Notes: a model not told the origin generated them from the letters alone. A stretch of 64,000 nucleotides of DNA from SAR116 cluster bacterium AG-325-F22 (GCA_003282885.1 QBYJ01000001.1:1-64000); one strand, 5' to 3'. Shown: positions 37,921 to 47,678, counted from the stretch's first letter. Numbers and translations are program-made.

Positions 37921-39180
37921 TCAAAACATTTTAAAAATACTAGAAAAAGGTCTAATTATTGTAGGGACTTCACCTTCGTATTTAGTATCAATTGTGACAA
38001 AAACCGACATCCCAACACGAAGATCTCTATTAATGTTATTTTCTTTTGTTCTTTTATTATCTAAATTAGATATAGATAACCTTACAGGAATTCTTTGTAC
38101 AACTTTAACCCAGTTTCCAGAGGAGTTTTGTGGTGGTAGAATTGAAAATTCTGCACCAGTGGCAGGACTTATACTCTCAACTTGAGCACTCCATGAACTA
38201 TTTGGGTATGTATCAGGTGTAAAAAAGGCTAATTGACCGACTTTTATATTTGTTAATTCTGTTTCTTTTAAATTAGCTTCTACCCATGCTTTTTTTTCGT
38301 CTACAATAGCAAAAAGTATTTTCCCAACATCTATATATTCTCCTTCTTCAAGATTAAGTTTTGCAATTACACCATCTTGTTTAGCTATAATAATAGACTG
38401 TTTAATATCAAACTTTATTTGGTTTAATTTACTTAAATGTCTAAGATACAAAGGATGATCTGAAGGTTTTATATCTTTGTTACCATTGAGTGTTGTTAAA
38501 ATAGTCTTAGCTTTATCTTTACTGATTTTTAATTTTTGTTTTGAAGATAAATATAAATATTTTATTTCTTCTAAATCATTATTTAGATTAACAAATTTTA
38601 AATTACTAACCGCATTTTTATATAGGTAACTAGCTTCATCAAGTTTACTTTTAAGCCCAACACCTTTATCTACTAATTTTTCAATCCTGTTTAATTCTAA
38701 TTTTTGGTACTTAACTTTTTCCTTAGCAAGATTGATTTCGACATTAACTAAAGCTTTCATTCTTTGCATTTCAGAAAAATAAAATTTTATTTCTTCTTGG
38801 GCTAATTTAATTTCTTCTTTAGATTCATTATATCTAGATTTCCTATTTTCTATTTCTTTTTTTATATTAATAAGGTTTTGATTTAGTTCTATGATGTTCA
38901 TTTCTAATTTGTCAGTCTCAATTTTGAAAAGTTTGTCACCTTTTGTTACTCTTTGATTATCTCTAATAAATACCTTCTCTACTCTTCCTGGTATTTGAGA
39001 CTGGACAGACACTATTGGTGCTTTGATATATGCGTTTTCAGTTTTTATGAACCTACCTAAAGAATAAAAATAACCTAAAGTTAATAAAATAATTAATGAA
39101 GGAAACAAAACTAATAATAAAAATCTTTTGATATTATTGTTATTTCTAGAATTGTTTTCGTTTTCTATTTTGGTTTCCAT
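37921..39180 (-). CDS. emrA: HlyD/EmrA-family periplasmic adaptor
   Basis: The 419-aa protein has an N-terminal membrane anchor (about residues 20-42), a biotinyl-lipoyl-like part, a long coiled coil (about 80-230) and a beta-barrel region that returns with AFFTPDTYPNSSWSAQVESI. It bridges the EmrB pump to the outer membrane. I prefer ATG 39180, preceded by AGGAAAG, over a TTG at 39198. It follows marR by 19 bp. Confidence 0.9.
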   Translation of the reverse strand: METKIENENNSRNNNNIKRFLLLVLFPSLIILLTLGYFYSLGRFIKTENAYIKAPIVSVQSQIPGRVEKVFIRDNQRVTKGDKLFKIETDKLEMNIIELNQNLINIKKEIENRKSRYNESKEEIKLAQEEIKFYFSEMQRMKALVNVEINLAKEKVKYQKLELNRIEKLVDKGVGLKSKLDEASYLYKNAVSNLKFVNLNNDLEEIKYLYLSSKQKLKISKDKAKTILTTLNGNKDIKPSDHPLYLRHLSKLNQIKFDIKQSIIIAKQDGVIAKLNLEEGEYIDVGKILFAIVDEKKAWVEANLKETELTNIKVGQLAFFTPDTYPNSSWSAQVESISPATGAEFSILPPQNSSGNWVKVVQRIPVRLSISNLDNKRTKENNINRDLRVGMSVFVTIDTKYEGEVPTIIRPFSSIFKMF

Positions 39181-39199
39181 TAGGGCTTCTTTCCTCAAT

Positions 39200-39634
39200 T
39201 TATATCTTAGAAGTTAAACCTTTTTTTAAGATTTGAAGTATGTCTTTTAATTTATTGCGCTCTTTATCCGTTAAAATAGATAATGATTCACTTCTGTATT
39301 CTGCGGCTTTGTCTCTCATAGAAGATATAAGTGGTTTAATACTTTCAGATAAATAAATATTTTTTGTACGACGGTCTTTGTTTTCATTTTTTCTGATTAC
39401 CCACCCTTTTTTTTCCATACGGTCTAAAAGTCTACTTAATGGTGCCTTTTCCATATCCATAAGAATTGCAAGTTCTGATTGATTGATACCATCTTTAAAA
39501 AATAAGTAAGTTAACAACCACCATTGAGACCTAGTAAGTCCAATTGATGACATTTGGCGGTCATACAGAACTCTAAGTAATCGAGCTACATCATGAATTA
39601 ACAAACCTATATTTTCTTCAAATATTTCTTTCAA
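39200..39634 (-). CDS. MarR-family transcriptional regulator
   Basis: The 144-aa winged-helix protein has the MarR core: SQWWLLTYLFFKDGINQSELAILMDMEKAPLSRLLDRMEKKGWVIR with the wing residues DRRTKNI. It probably represses its own operon with emrA/emrB and releases DNA on binding a small aromatic ligand. The start is TTG at 39634 with AAGG about seven bases upstream. Confidence 0.9.
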   Translation of the reverse strand: MKEIFEENIGLLIHDVARLLRVLYDRQMSSIGLTRSQWWLLTYLFFKDGINQSELAILMDMEKAPLSRLLDRMEKKGWVIRKNENKDRRTKNIYLSESIKPLISSMRDKAAEYRSESLSILTDKERNKLKDILQILKKGLTSKI

Positions 39635-39710
39635 ATCTTAACCTTTTAAAATCTAGTTTCCTAGTAAACTATTTAGTTAACATATTTACTAATATAAAAA
39701 AAGAGAATTT

Positions 39711-40286
39711 TTATTTTAATAAGTTTTGTCTAAATTTTATTTTTGCTTGAGATGCATTCAAATTTCTAGAATATTGAGGAGGTCTTGATTGATTAACCTT
39801 TAAGAGTATAAAAGTAGGTCCATTAAAATCATTATTGATTAAAGTTGTTGCTTTTAACAAGTCATCTTCATTATGTATAGTCATACTATTAGGAAAACCA
39901 CACCCTTGTGCAACAACATCTAAATCAACACCCAATCCAGTATGTGACTTTTGACCACCCGTCTCTAAATATAATGCATTGTCTACACAAATTATAATGA
40001 GGTTTTTTGGTTTCATAGTAGCAACAGTAGCTAAAGAGCCCATAGACATTAGAACATCACCATCGCCTGAGACACAAAGAATTGTGTCATTCGGCCTTGC
40101 CAGAGCCAAACCTAAGGAAGTTGGAATAGCGCCTCCCATCGCTCCTCCAAACAAAAACGTATTAGGGCTTTCTTTAGTTAAAAATCCAATATCTTTTGCA
40201 GGCCCAGCTAATCCTGAAATTATGAGAAACCTATCAGTATCACCTAATAATTTTGGAATTACTTTTTTTCTATCTAATGAATTCAT
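39711..40286 (-). CDS. TPP-dependent decarboxylase, C-terminal subunit (sulfopyruvate/phosphonopyruvate decarboxylase-like)
   Basis: The 191-aa protein is the TPP-binding half: GDGDVLMSMGSLATV (GDG) then DNALYLETGG with the N of the GDG-x-N cofactor/Mg motif. Paired with the next gene it forms a two-subunit decarboxylase like ComDE (sulfopyruvate decarboxylase). It might also act on phosphonopyruvate; no phosphonate genes are adjacent. The ATG is at 40286, 14 bp after the stop of the alpha subunit. Confidence 0.8.
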   Translation of the reverse strand: MNSLDRKKVIPKLLGDTDRFLIISGLAGPAKDIGFLTKESPNTFLFGGAMGGAIPTSLGLALARPNDTILCVSGDGDVLMSMGSLATVATMKPKNLIIICVDNALYLETGGQKSHTGLGVDLDVVAQGCGFPNSMTIHNEDDLLKATTLINNDFNGPTFILLKVNQSRPPQYSRNLNASQAKIKFRQNLLK

Positions 40287-40300
40287 ATTTAATTTTTTAC

Positions 40301-40804
40301 CTAAAAAGCTTTGGCTCCTATTAATTTTTGAGACAGTAAAACTGCAACAGATCTCTCGGATTTAAAAACCATAGTCAAAGCAGCTTTTATAGTTTTTTCA
40401 ACATCATATTCACTATCAATTTTTAGACAATTTATTCCTATTGATTTTAACGTTGGGACAACAGCTTGCCCCATAGCATATTGCCAAGGATTACCTTCCC
40501 CAAACTCTCCCCTCATTGTTACAATTGTTAAAAAAGGGAATTGTCCATGATTAATTAACGACAGTTGATTAACACAATTTCCAACTCCACTACTTTGCAT
40601 CAACAAAACTGACTTCAAACCACCTAGGTAAGATCCTGCTGCAATACCAATTCCTTCTTCTTCAGAAGTAAGAGGAACTGCAGTAATCAAGTTATCTTCA
40701 ATAGCATTATTTATTAATATTTTATGACCAGCATCTGGTACATAACTAAATATTTTAATTTTTTCACTTTTTAATATTTTGAAAAGATTATTTTGCCAGT
40801 TCAT
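40301..40804 (-). CDS. TPP-dependent decarboxylase, N-terminal subunit (sulfopyruvate/phosphonopyruvate decarboxylase-like)
   Basis: The 167-aa protein is the pyrimidine-binding half, with the catalytic glutamate in LTSEEEGIGIAAGSYLGG near residue 45 and LMQSSGVGNCVNQL. It corresponds to ComD of archaeal coenzyme M synthesis and to subunits in bacterial sulfonate breakdown. It is co-transcribed with the C-terminal subunit. Confidence 0.8.
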   Translation of the reverse strand: MNWQNNLFKILKSEKIKIFSYVPDAGHKILINNAIEDNLITAVPLTSEEEGIGIAAGSYLGGLKSVLLMQSSGVGNCVNQLSLINHGQFPFLTIVTMRGEFGEGNPWQYAMGQAVVPTLKSIGINCLKIDSEYDVEKTIKAALTMVFKSERSVAVLLSQKLIGAKAF

Positions 40805-40885
40805 TTTTTTATATTTTTCTTAACTTAATAAGTCAGACACACTTTCCTTATTTAAAATATATTTGAATCATAAGTAAATATAAAT

Positions 40886-43639
40886 TTAATTTTGATACAC
40901 TCTAGCTGCACTAAATTTTAACTCAGGAATTTTTCCTATAGGATCTAAATCTGAATTGGTTAAAATATTTGCCGCAGCCTCTTTAAAACAAAAAGGTAAA
41001 AATATCATACCAGGAAGAAGATCATCATCATGTCTTATTTTAATGCTTATTTTACCTCGTCTAGTTTCAATTATGACTGATTTATTTAAGTCAAGATTAT
41101 AAAAATTACTATCCACCTGACTCATAAAAATCATAGGATCTGGCTCAAGTTCATTTAATACTACCGCTCTTCTTGTCATTGTTCCCGTATGCCAATGTTC
41201 TAACAATCTTCCAGTAGATAGAATTAATGGAAAGTCACTGTTCAATTCATCATTTGGATTAATTAAATTTACAGGGATGATTTTAGCTAAATTATTAGGA
41301 GTTGGAAAACCATCAGTAAATATAATATCTTCTCCTGGAATTAATTCACTCTTAACAGGGTAGGTAACGTGATTATCTTTTTCTAATCGTTCCCAGGAAA
41401 TATTATCTAATGAAGGCATTACTAATTTCATCTCATCAAAAATATCTTTAGGAGATTTATAGTCCCAACCCAATCCCATTCTTTTTGCAATTTCCTGAAT
41501 AATCCACCAATCTTGTCTAACTTCTTTTGGTGGCTCTACCACGGCCCTACCTATTTGAACTTGTCTGTTAGTATTGGTATAAGTGCCAGTTTTCTCAGCA
41601 TGTGCAGATGCTGGTAATATTACATCTGCATTCCAAGCAGTCTCTGTCATGAAAATATCTTGAACAACTAAGTGTTCTAATTTTGCAAGTGCTTTTCTTG
41701 AATTTATTTGATCTGGATCAGACATAGCAGGGTTTTCACCCTGAACATATAATCCTTTAATTTTTCCTAGAGAGATTTCTTTAATAATTTCAACTACGGT
41801 TTTACCTTCATTCGGATCTAAATTAGTATCCCAAAAACTTTCCATTTTTGATTTATTTGTTTGTTTATTTACAGAATAATAATCAGGATAAGCCATGGGT
41901 ATAAGGCCTGCGTCTGAAGCTCCTTGGACATTATTTTGTCCTCTCAACGGGTGAAGTCCTGTTCCTGGTTTACCAAGATGTCCTGTTATTAAAGCTAAGT
42001 TTATCAATGAAAATGCATTCTGCGTTCCATGGACGTGTTGTGAAATACCCATACCCCAAAAAATAATAGACGATTTTGATTTTGCATATATTCTTGCAAC
42101 ATCTCTGATAATATCCTGATTTATTCCACATAAATTCTCCATTATAGTAGGGTTGAATTTTTCAATTTCTTTTTCTAAAAGAGTAAATCCCTCAGTATGA
42201 TTTTTGATATAATCTTTATTAATTAAGTTTTCTCTAATTATTGTATGTATAATGGCATTTAATAATGCTAAATCCTGTCCTGGATTAAATTGTAAATGAT
42301 GAGTCGCATATCTAGATAAGTTTTGTCTTCTAGGATCCATAATAATTAATTTTGAGCCATTTTTAACAGCTTGTTTTAAATAAGAAGCTGCAACAGGATG
42401 GTTTTGTTCTGGTCTTGCACCTATTAATATTATGCATTCAGTATCCTTAACAGCAGTGAATGGTGCTGTTACAGCAGCAGAACCTACTGATTGAAGTAAT
42501 GCAGCTACAGATGACGCATGACAAAGACGAGTACAGTGATCTACATTATTTGTTTGAAAACCAGTTCTTATTAATTTTTGAAATATATAAGCTTCTTCAT
42601 TCGATCCTTTTGCAGAACCAAAACCAGCTAATGCTTTTTCATTATTTTTTAAAATTTTAGTAAAATTACGTGATGCTAGGTTAAGAGCTTCTTCCCAAGA
42701 AGCTGTTCTAAAATATTTATAAATATTTTTTTCATCAATGGATAAATCCCATGATTTTGTTTTTTGACTTATTCTAATAAGAGGTTCTTTTAGTCTAACT
42801 GGACTACTTATATAGTCATATCCAAAACGACCTTTAATGCACAATCGGTTTTCATTTGCAGGGCCTTCGTAGCCATCGACGGCCATTATGGAATTATCTT
42901 TAACACTTACCAATGTTTGACAACCAACACCGCAAAATGGACATAAACTCTTAATTTTTTTGTCAGGATAAACTGTTTGGTTGTTATTGTCATTAATTAG
43001 AGAAGTTTCAATAAGAGCGCCCGTAGGACAGGCTTGGACACATTCTCCACAACCTACACAACTACTTTCTCCCATTGAAGTGTTGGTATCAAATACAGGA
43101 TAACTATTTGCTCCCCTTCCAGACATGCCTAACACATCATTTACTTGAACATCTCTACATGCCCTAATACACAAACCGCACTGTATACACGCGTCTAAGG
43201 CAACTGTCATAGCAGGATGACTGTTATCAGTCTTAGGGACTGTCTCAGAGTTTTTAGGAGTAAATCTAGAGAAGGTAATTTGCTTTTTATTAAGTGTATT
43301 CCAAAAGTGATCCTCTTGATATGTTTTCTGTTTTATTTTTGGTTGATCAGTTAAAAGTAATTCTAAAACTAATTTTTGGGATTTTTCTACTTTTGGGTTG
43401 TTAGTAAAAACTTCCATTCCATTAATGGGCTTTCTGATACAAGATGCGGTTAATGACTTTTCTCCCTTAACTTCTACTACACAGGCTCTACAATTTCCGT
43501 CGGGTCTATATCCAGTCTTGCCACTATGGCAAAGATGAGGGATAAATTTACCGTGTCTTTTAGAAACGTCCCATATTGTCTCATTGTTATTGGCAATAAC
43601 AGGCTCTCCATTAAGAATAAAGGATACTTTTTCAGCCAT
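40886..43639 (-). CDS. fdsA: NAD-dependent formate dehydrogenase, molybdopterin alpha subunit
   Basis: The 917-aa catalytic subunit oxidises formate to CO2. It has an N-terminal [2Fe-2S] domain (cysteines near residues 37-55), a His-Cys cluster motif, two [4Fe-4S] motifs (CIQCGLCIRACRD; CVGCGECVQACP), a further one (CPFCGVGCQT) and the Mo/W-bis-MGD domain with the active cysteine in HCTRLCHASS. Selenocysteine is not used. The ATG at 43639 overlaps the stop of fdsB by 8 bp (ATGGCTGA); a GTG six codons earlier is less likely. No fdsD or fdhD is next to it. Confidence 0.95.
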   Translation of the reverse strand: MAEKVSFILNGEPVIANNNETIWDVSKRHGKFIPHLCHSGKTGYRPDGNCRACVVEVKGEKSLTASCIRKPINGMEVFTNNPKVEKSQKLVLELLLTDQPKIKQKTYQEDHFWNTLNKKQITFSRFTPKNSETVPKTDNSHPAMTVALDACIQCGLCIRACRDVQVNDVLGMSGRGANSYPVFDTNTSMGESSCVGCGECVQACPTGALIETSLINDNNNQTVYPDKKIKSLCPFCGVGCQTLVSVKDNSIMAVDGYEGPANENRLCIKGRFGYDYISSPVRLKEPLIRISQKTKSWDLSIDEKNIYKYFRTASWEEALNLASRNFTKILKNNEKALAGFGSAKGSNEEAYIFQKLIRTGFQTNNVDHCTRLCHASSVAALLQSVGSAAVTAPFTAVKDTECIILIGARPEQNHPVAASYLKQAVKNGSKLIIMDPRRQNLSRYATHHLQFNPGQDLALLNAIIHTIIRENLINKDYIKNHTEGFTLLEKEIEKFNPTIMENLCGINQDIIRDVARIYAKSKSSIIFWGMGISQHVHGTQNAFSLINLALITGHLGKPGTGLHPLRGQNNVQGASDAGLIPMAYPDYYSVNKQTNKSKMESFWDTNLDPNEGKTVVEIIKEISLGKIKGLYVQGENPAMSDPDQINSRKALAKLEHLVVQDIFMTETAWNADVILPASAHAEKTGTYTNTNRQVQIGRAVVEPPKEVRQDWWIIQEIAKRMGLGWDYKSPKDIFDEMKLVMPSLDNISWERLEKDNHVTYPVKSELIPGEDIIFTDGFPTPNNLAKIIPVNLINPNDELNSDFPLILSTGRLLEHWHTGTMTRRAVVLNELEPDPMIFMSQVDSNFYNLDLNKSVIIETRRGKISIKIRHDDDLLPGMIFLPFCFKEAAANILTNSDLDPIGKIPELKFSAARVYQN

Positions 43640-45287
43640 TTCTTTTAATCTCTTCACTAAAATGCATAATACTTGACTTTATTGGAATAGTTGCCGCCTG
43701 ACCCAAACCACATATAGAAGAACTTTCCATAACCTCACACAGGTCTTCTAAAAGAGGAATATCCCAATCACGTGTTTCCATAATTGAAACTGCCTTTTCA
43801 CAACCAACCCTACAAGGTGTGCATTGACCGCAACTTTCTGATTTAAAAAATTCAATCATATTTAAAGCAACGTCCTTAATTTTGTCTTTATCAGATAAAA
43901 TAACCACTGCAGCTGAGCCTATAAATGTATTAAATTCATTTAATGTGTCAAAATCTAATGGTACATTACTTATAGTTGCTGGTAAAAGACCTGAAGATGC
44001 TCCTCCAGGTTGATAAGCTTTAAATTTGTGTCCCTCAATCATTCCACCTGATACTTCTATTATATCTAATATTGTGGAACCAGCGGGTAACAAATATAAT
44101 CCTGGTTTTTTTACTCGACCAGACACAGAAAAACTTCGTAGACCCATTCTATTGTTTTTTTTGACCTTTGTAAAAACCTGAGGCCCATTCCTTATTATTT
44201 TAGCCACCCAATAAAGTGTTTCAACATTATGAACTAAAGTAGGTTTACCAAATATACCTGACTGTCCTACATAAGGTGGTCTGTGTCTAGGTAACCCTCT
44301 TTTCCCTTCTATGCTTTCTATCATAGCACTTTCTTCACCACAAATGTAAGCTCCAGCGCCTCTTCTGAGATCAAAGAACCCAACCGGAATAATTTTTTCC
44401 GCTTCAAGTTTTTTGATTTCTTGTTTCAAAATATATAGGATTGCCGGATATTCATCTCTAATATAAATGAAACATTTTTCAGCTGATATAGCAATTGACG
44501 CCATTAAAGTACCTTCTAAAAACATGTGAGGTTCTGTTTCTAGATAATGTTTATCTTTAAAGGTTCCTGGTTCTCCCTCGTCACCATTAACAGCTAAATA
44601 TCTTGGACCAGGTTCTTTTGAAACAAGCTCCCATTTTTTTGCAGTTCTAAACCCTGCTCCTCCTAAACCTCTTAAATCTGCCTCTACAATATTTTCATAC
44701 CAATTTTCTTTACCAGCTTTGATCTTAAAAGTTTGTTCGTATCCACCTTTTTTGATATAATTTTCAAAAGTTTCATAGTTGGGTATATCTGGTTTATTTC
44801 TATTGTCTTTAATAGCTTGATCAACTTTTTCTAAACTTGCATTTTCAATATGATAATGGCCAATTTCTAAAACTGGTGCAGAATTACATCTTCCCATACA
44901 TGGAGCTTTAAGGACTCTTATGTCTAGTCCTTGGTATATTTTAGTTAAATCATTTTCTAATTTTTTAGAACCAAACAACTCACAAGAAAGAGAGTCACAG
45001 ACTCTTATAGTAGTTTTAGGTGGAGCTAATTCTCCGTCTTTAACTATGTCAAAATGTGCATAGAATGAGGCTACTTCATATACTTCAACACTACTAATGT
45101 TCAGTAATTTAGCTAATGAAATAAGATTTTTTTCTGATAAAAATCCAAAATGATCTTGAATTATGTGCAAATGCTCTATTAATAAATCTCGCCTAAATTC
45201 TAATGGGGATAATAAATTCTTAAGAAATGAAATATTATTAGATAAACCTTTATCTTTAGAGAAATTATTTGACTTATTTTTTTTCAT
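43632..45287 (-). CDS. fdsB: Formate dehydrogenase beta/gamma fusion, NADH-reacting subunit
   Basis: The 551-aa protein joins a NuoE/FdsG-like domain (about residues 30-150, with CDSLSC and APCMGRCN cysteines for a [2Fe-2S] cluster) to a NuoF/FdsB-like domain. The latter has FMN/NADH motifs RGLGGAGFRTAKKW and CGEESAMIESIEGKRG, and a [4Fe-4S] site in SCGQCTPCRVGC. It passes electrons from FdsA to NAD+. In several relatives FdsG and FdsB are separate proteins. The gene precedes fdsA and overlaps it. Confidence 0.92.
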   Translation of the reverse strand: MKKNKSNNFSKDKGLSNNISFLKNLLSPLEFRRDLLIEHLHIIQDHFGFLSEKNLISLAKLLNISSVEVYEVASFYAHFDIVKDGELAPPKTTIRVCDSLSCELFGSKKLENDLTKIYQGLDIRVLKAPCMGRCNSAPVLEIGHYHIENASLEKVDQAIKDNRNKPDIPNYETFENYIKKGGYEQTFKIKAGKENWYENIVEADLRGLGGAGFRTAKKWELVSKEPGPRYLAVNGDEGEPGTFKDKHYLETEPHMFLEGTLMASIAISAEKCFIYIRDEYPAILYILKQEIKKLEAEKIIPVGFFDLRRGAGAYICGEESAMIESIEGKRGLPRHRPPYVGQSGIFGKPTLVHNVETLYWVAKIIRNGPQVFTKVKKNNRMGLRSFSVSGRVKKPGLYLLPAGSTILDIIEVSGGMIEGHKFKAYQPGGASSGLLPATISNVPLDFDTLNEFNTFIGSAAVVILSDKDKIKDVALNMIEFFKSESCGQCTPCRVGCEKAVSIMETRDWDIPLLEDLCEVMESSSICGLGQAATIPIKSSIMHFSEEIKRNG

Positions 45288-45302
45288 TTACAAATAAAAC
45301 CA

Positions 45303-45941
45303 TTAATTATTAAAAATACACTCATCATAAGATCTTACAATCTGTTGTGCCTTTAACTTTACTTCTTCAATTAACATACCAGGTTTATAGAGGTTTGAAC
45401 CTAAACCAAAGGCTGTTATATTAACTTGCAACCAACTTTTGAATTTACTTTCATCAATGCCACCAACAGCAATAGAAATTACATTTTTTGGAAGGACTGC
45501 GGATAAAGCTTTAAAATTTTCTTCTTTTAATAATGAGGCGGGAAAAAACTTCAACCCATCAGCACCAGCATCCAAAGCATCAAAACATTCTGATGCTGTA
45601 AAAACTCCAGGAAAACTTAGCATGTTTAGTTCTTTTGTTTTTCGTATAACCAAAGTATTCAAATTAGGAGAAACTATAATTTTTCCTCCTATTTCAGCCA
45701 CTCGATAAACCTCATTTTCCTTTAAGACTGTTCCTGCGCCAAAAATACCATTTTCCCCATGGAATTTTACCATTCTTTCTATTGTTTCATAAGGTTTTGG
45801 TGAGTTAAGAGGAACTTCTATCATACTTATTCCAGCTTCAATTAATACATCTGAAACACTTTCAGCTTCAAGAGGAGATATACCTCTTAAAATAGCAATT
45901 AGCGGTCTTCTAGATTTAAAAATATTCTCTTTATAACTCAA
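45303..45941 (-). CDS. dgoA: 2-dehydro-3-deoxy-6-phosphogalactonate aldolase
   Basis: The 212-aa TIM-barrel class I aldolase of the KDPG/KDPGal family has the Schiff-base lysine in GLKFFPASL near residue 130 and glutamates in IAILRGISPLEAESV and IEVPLNSPK. It cleaves 2-keto-3-deoxy-6-phosphogalactonate to pyruvate and glyceraldehyde 3-phosphate. The start is TTG at 45941. It follows the kinase gene by 9 bp, so together they form the last two steps of the De Ley-Doudoroff pathway. Confidence 0.9.
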   Translation of the reverse strand: MSYKENIFKSRRPLIAILRGISPLEAESVSDVLIEAGISMIEVPLNSPKPYETIERMVKFHGENGIFGAGTVLKENEVYRVAEIGGKIIVSPNLNTLVIRKTKELNMLSFPGVFTASECFDALDAGADGLKFFPASLLKEENFKALSAVLPKNVISIAVGGIDESKFKSWLQVNITAFGLGSNLYKPGMLIEEVKLKAQQIVRSYDECIFNN

Positions 45942-45950
45942 AATTTTCTC

Positions 45951-46835
45951 TTAATTAAGTTTATCTTTAAAATGCTGCAAACCTTTTAATACCATGTCTT
46001 CAGAGTTAAATTTTTGTATTGAAGAAACTTTGTTTATTAATACGTTCTCATATAACTCAATCAGATCGACATTTCCTATCAAAACTATATCATTATTTTT
46101 CCAAAACTCTAAACTACCTATCAATTCCATAGCCAGCAAATATCCTGATAGTCTAGATCTATAAACAATTGCTCCTTTCGAATTAATAAGATCATCCGCT
46201 CTAAGTTGAAATAATGCGTTAGCAAAAAGTTCTGGTTTATTCATTATTTTATTAGCTGAATTTAAAATCTCTGCTTTGTCTAAATTATCTGATATCATAC
46301 TATGGCTTAACACAGAATTCTTAGAAATTATTTCAAATAGTTCCCCTGTCATAAACGTTCTAAATTTTTCCAGTATGTTTTTATTGATTTTGGTCCATTT
46401 GCTGTGTGTTCCTGGCAAACAAATAGAGCCTTTAAAGTTATTATTGGTGAGAAATCCAACAATCTGTGTTTCTTCTCCACGCATAACATCTGGAGGATCA
46501 TTCTGAGAAATTCCAGAAAATATTTTTAAAGAAATTCTTTTATCAAATAAAACAGGTGAAATGTAATTAATATTATTTAACTTACATGGAGCTTTTTCGT
46601 ATGGAGCTTCAATCCACCCTTGACGGGCACCTAACATGCCACTCGCCAAAACATCTATTTTTTTATCTTTAATTAACCATTTTTCAATCAAATTTATAAA
46701 AGTATTTTCAAAATTGTTATCTTTTACAAACTTCATACCATCATTAGTTTTGATGGTATCAGATAAAACATCGTCTTTTATTAAATAAGCACGAAAAGAA
46801 CTTGTTCCCCAGTCAACAGCAATCCATCTATCCAA
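45951..46835 (-). CDS. dgoK: 2-dehydro-3-deoxygalactonokinase
   Basis: The 294-aa kinase begins with the sugar-kinase phosphate-binding sequence IAVDWGTSSFRAYL and has LASGMLGARQGW, PGTHSKWT and a C-terminal VLIGN segment. It phosphorylates 2-keto-3-deoxygalactonate before cleavage by DgoA. The start is TTG at 46835 with AAGGA seven bases before it. Confidence 0.9.
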   Translation of the reverse strand: MDRWIAVDWGTSSFRAYLIKDDVLSDTIKTNDGMKFVKDNNFENTFINLIEKWLIKDKKIDVLASGMLGARQGWIEAPYEKAPCKLNNINYISPVLFDKRISLKIFSGISQNDPPDVMRGEETQIVGFLTNNNFKGSICLPGTHSKWTKINKNILEKFRTFMTGELFEIISKNSVLSHSMISDNLDKAEILNSANKIMNKPELFANALFQLRADDLINSKGAIVYRSRLSGYLLAMELIGSLEFWKNNDIVLIGNVDLIELYENVLINKVSSIQKFNSEDMVLKGLQHFKDKLN

Positions 46836-46895
46836 AATATATCCTTCAATATTGGCAATATTTTAAATTATAAATTTTAAGAGATAAAGAAATAT

Positions 46896-47678
46896 TTATG
46901 TTATTAAATTACGTAAACTGTTCATAGCTCTTAATCTTTCCAAAATACAAATAAGGACAAACTTGACTAAAACATCCTCTTTTTCAAAATAATCCTTGAT
47001 GAAGTCTACTCCTACTGCGTGTACAGTAGTATTTCCAACTGATTTAGCGGTTGCAGACCTAACTCGATCAGTAAATAAGGCCATTTCTCCAAATGAATCT
47101 CCTGGATTAAAAGTAGCTACAACCTTATCTAGCTTTGATAAAAGCTGCACTTGACCTGCTTCAACATAAAAAAAGAATTTAGGCTTCTGATTTCTCATAA
47201 AAATAGTTTCACCGTCATTATAATCTTTAATAGGAAACTTAACATCTTGCTTAGATAAAAATCCATCATCAATTAGATGGTAGGTTTTACTTTTATTATT
47301 ATGAAAAATTCTATCTAAAGAATATTTTATTATACCGCGAGATAAAGATGAAGAAACTGCAAATGCTTTACGTAAATTTGAACTGTTAAAAGCAAAAACT
47401 TTAACGTCTTCTTTTAAAAAATAATCTAGTTCGTATGGCTTTGAAATTAAAGCTTCAGCGAAACCAATTGGGGCACCTGGTTCTAAAGTAAAGGTTTTTC
47501 CTTTTTCATCTCTGGCTAATACAGAGCCTTCTTTGATAATATAACATTCTTCATGATCTTTATTTTTTAAAAGGTGTTCTTTTTTAAGCTCATGAACTCG
47601 ATATTTATTTTTAAGCAGTGGTATGTATTTAGATAAAATAATACTAATCTGTTTTTCTTTTTCTTTTGCTTTTTCCAA
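46896..47678 (-). CDS. Protein with two cyclic-nucleotide-binding domains
   Basis: The 260-aa protein contains two CNB-type domains in tandem. The second is well conserved: PGDSFGEMALFTDRVRSATAKSVGNTTVHAVG, with the phosphate-binding cassette (GEMALFTDRVRSA) including the Arg that contacts the cyclic phosphate. The first (about residues 40-110) has only LEPGAPIGFAEALISK and is likely a degenerate or non-binding domain. No DNA-binding helix-turn-helix or kinase domain is seen. No ATG is available near the beginning; TTG 47678, with GGTGGGGGA just upstream, is the best start. It probably reads cAMP or cGMP. Confidence 0.75.
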   Translation of the reverse strand: MEKAKEKEKQISIILSKYIPLLKNKYRVHELKKEHLLKNKDHEECYIIKEGSVLARDEKGKTFTLEPGAPIGFAEALISKPYELDYFLKEDVKVFAFNSSNLRKAFAVSSSLSRGIIKYSLDRIFHNNKSKTYHLIDDGFLSKQDVKFPIKDYNDGETIFMRNQKPKFFFYVEAGQVQLLSKLDKVVATFNPGDSFGEMALFTDRVRSATAKSVGNTTVHAVGVDFIKDYFEKEDVLVKFVLICILERLRAMNSLRNLIT

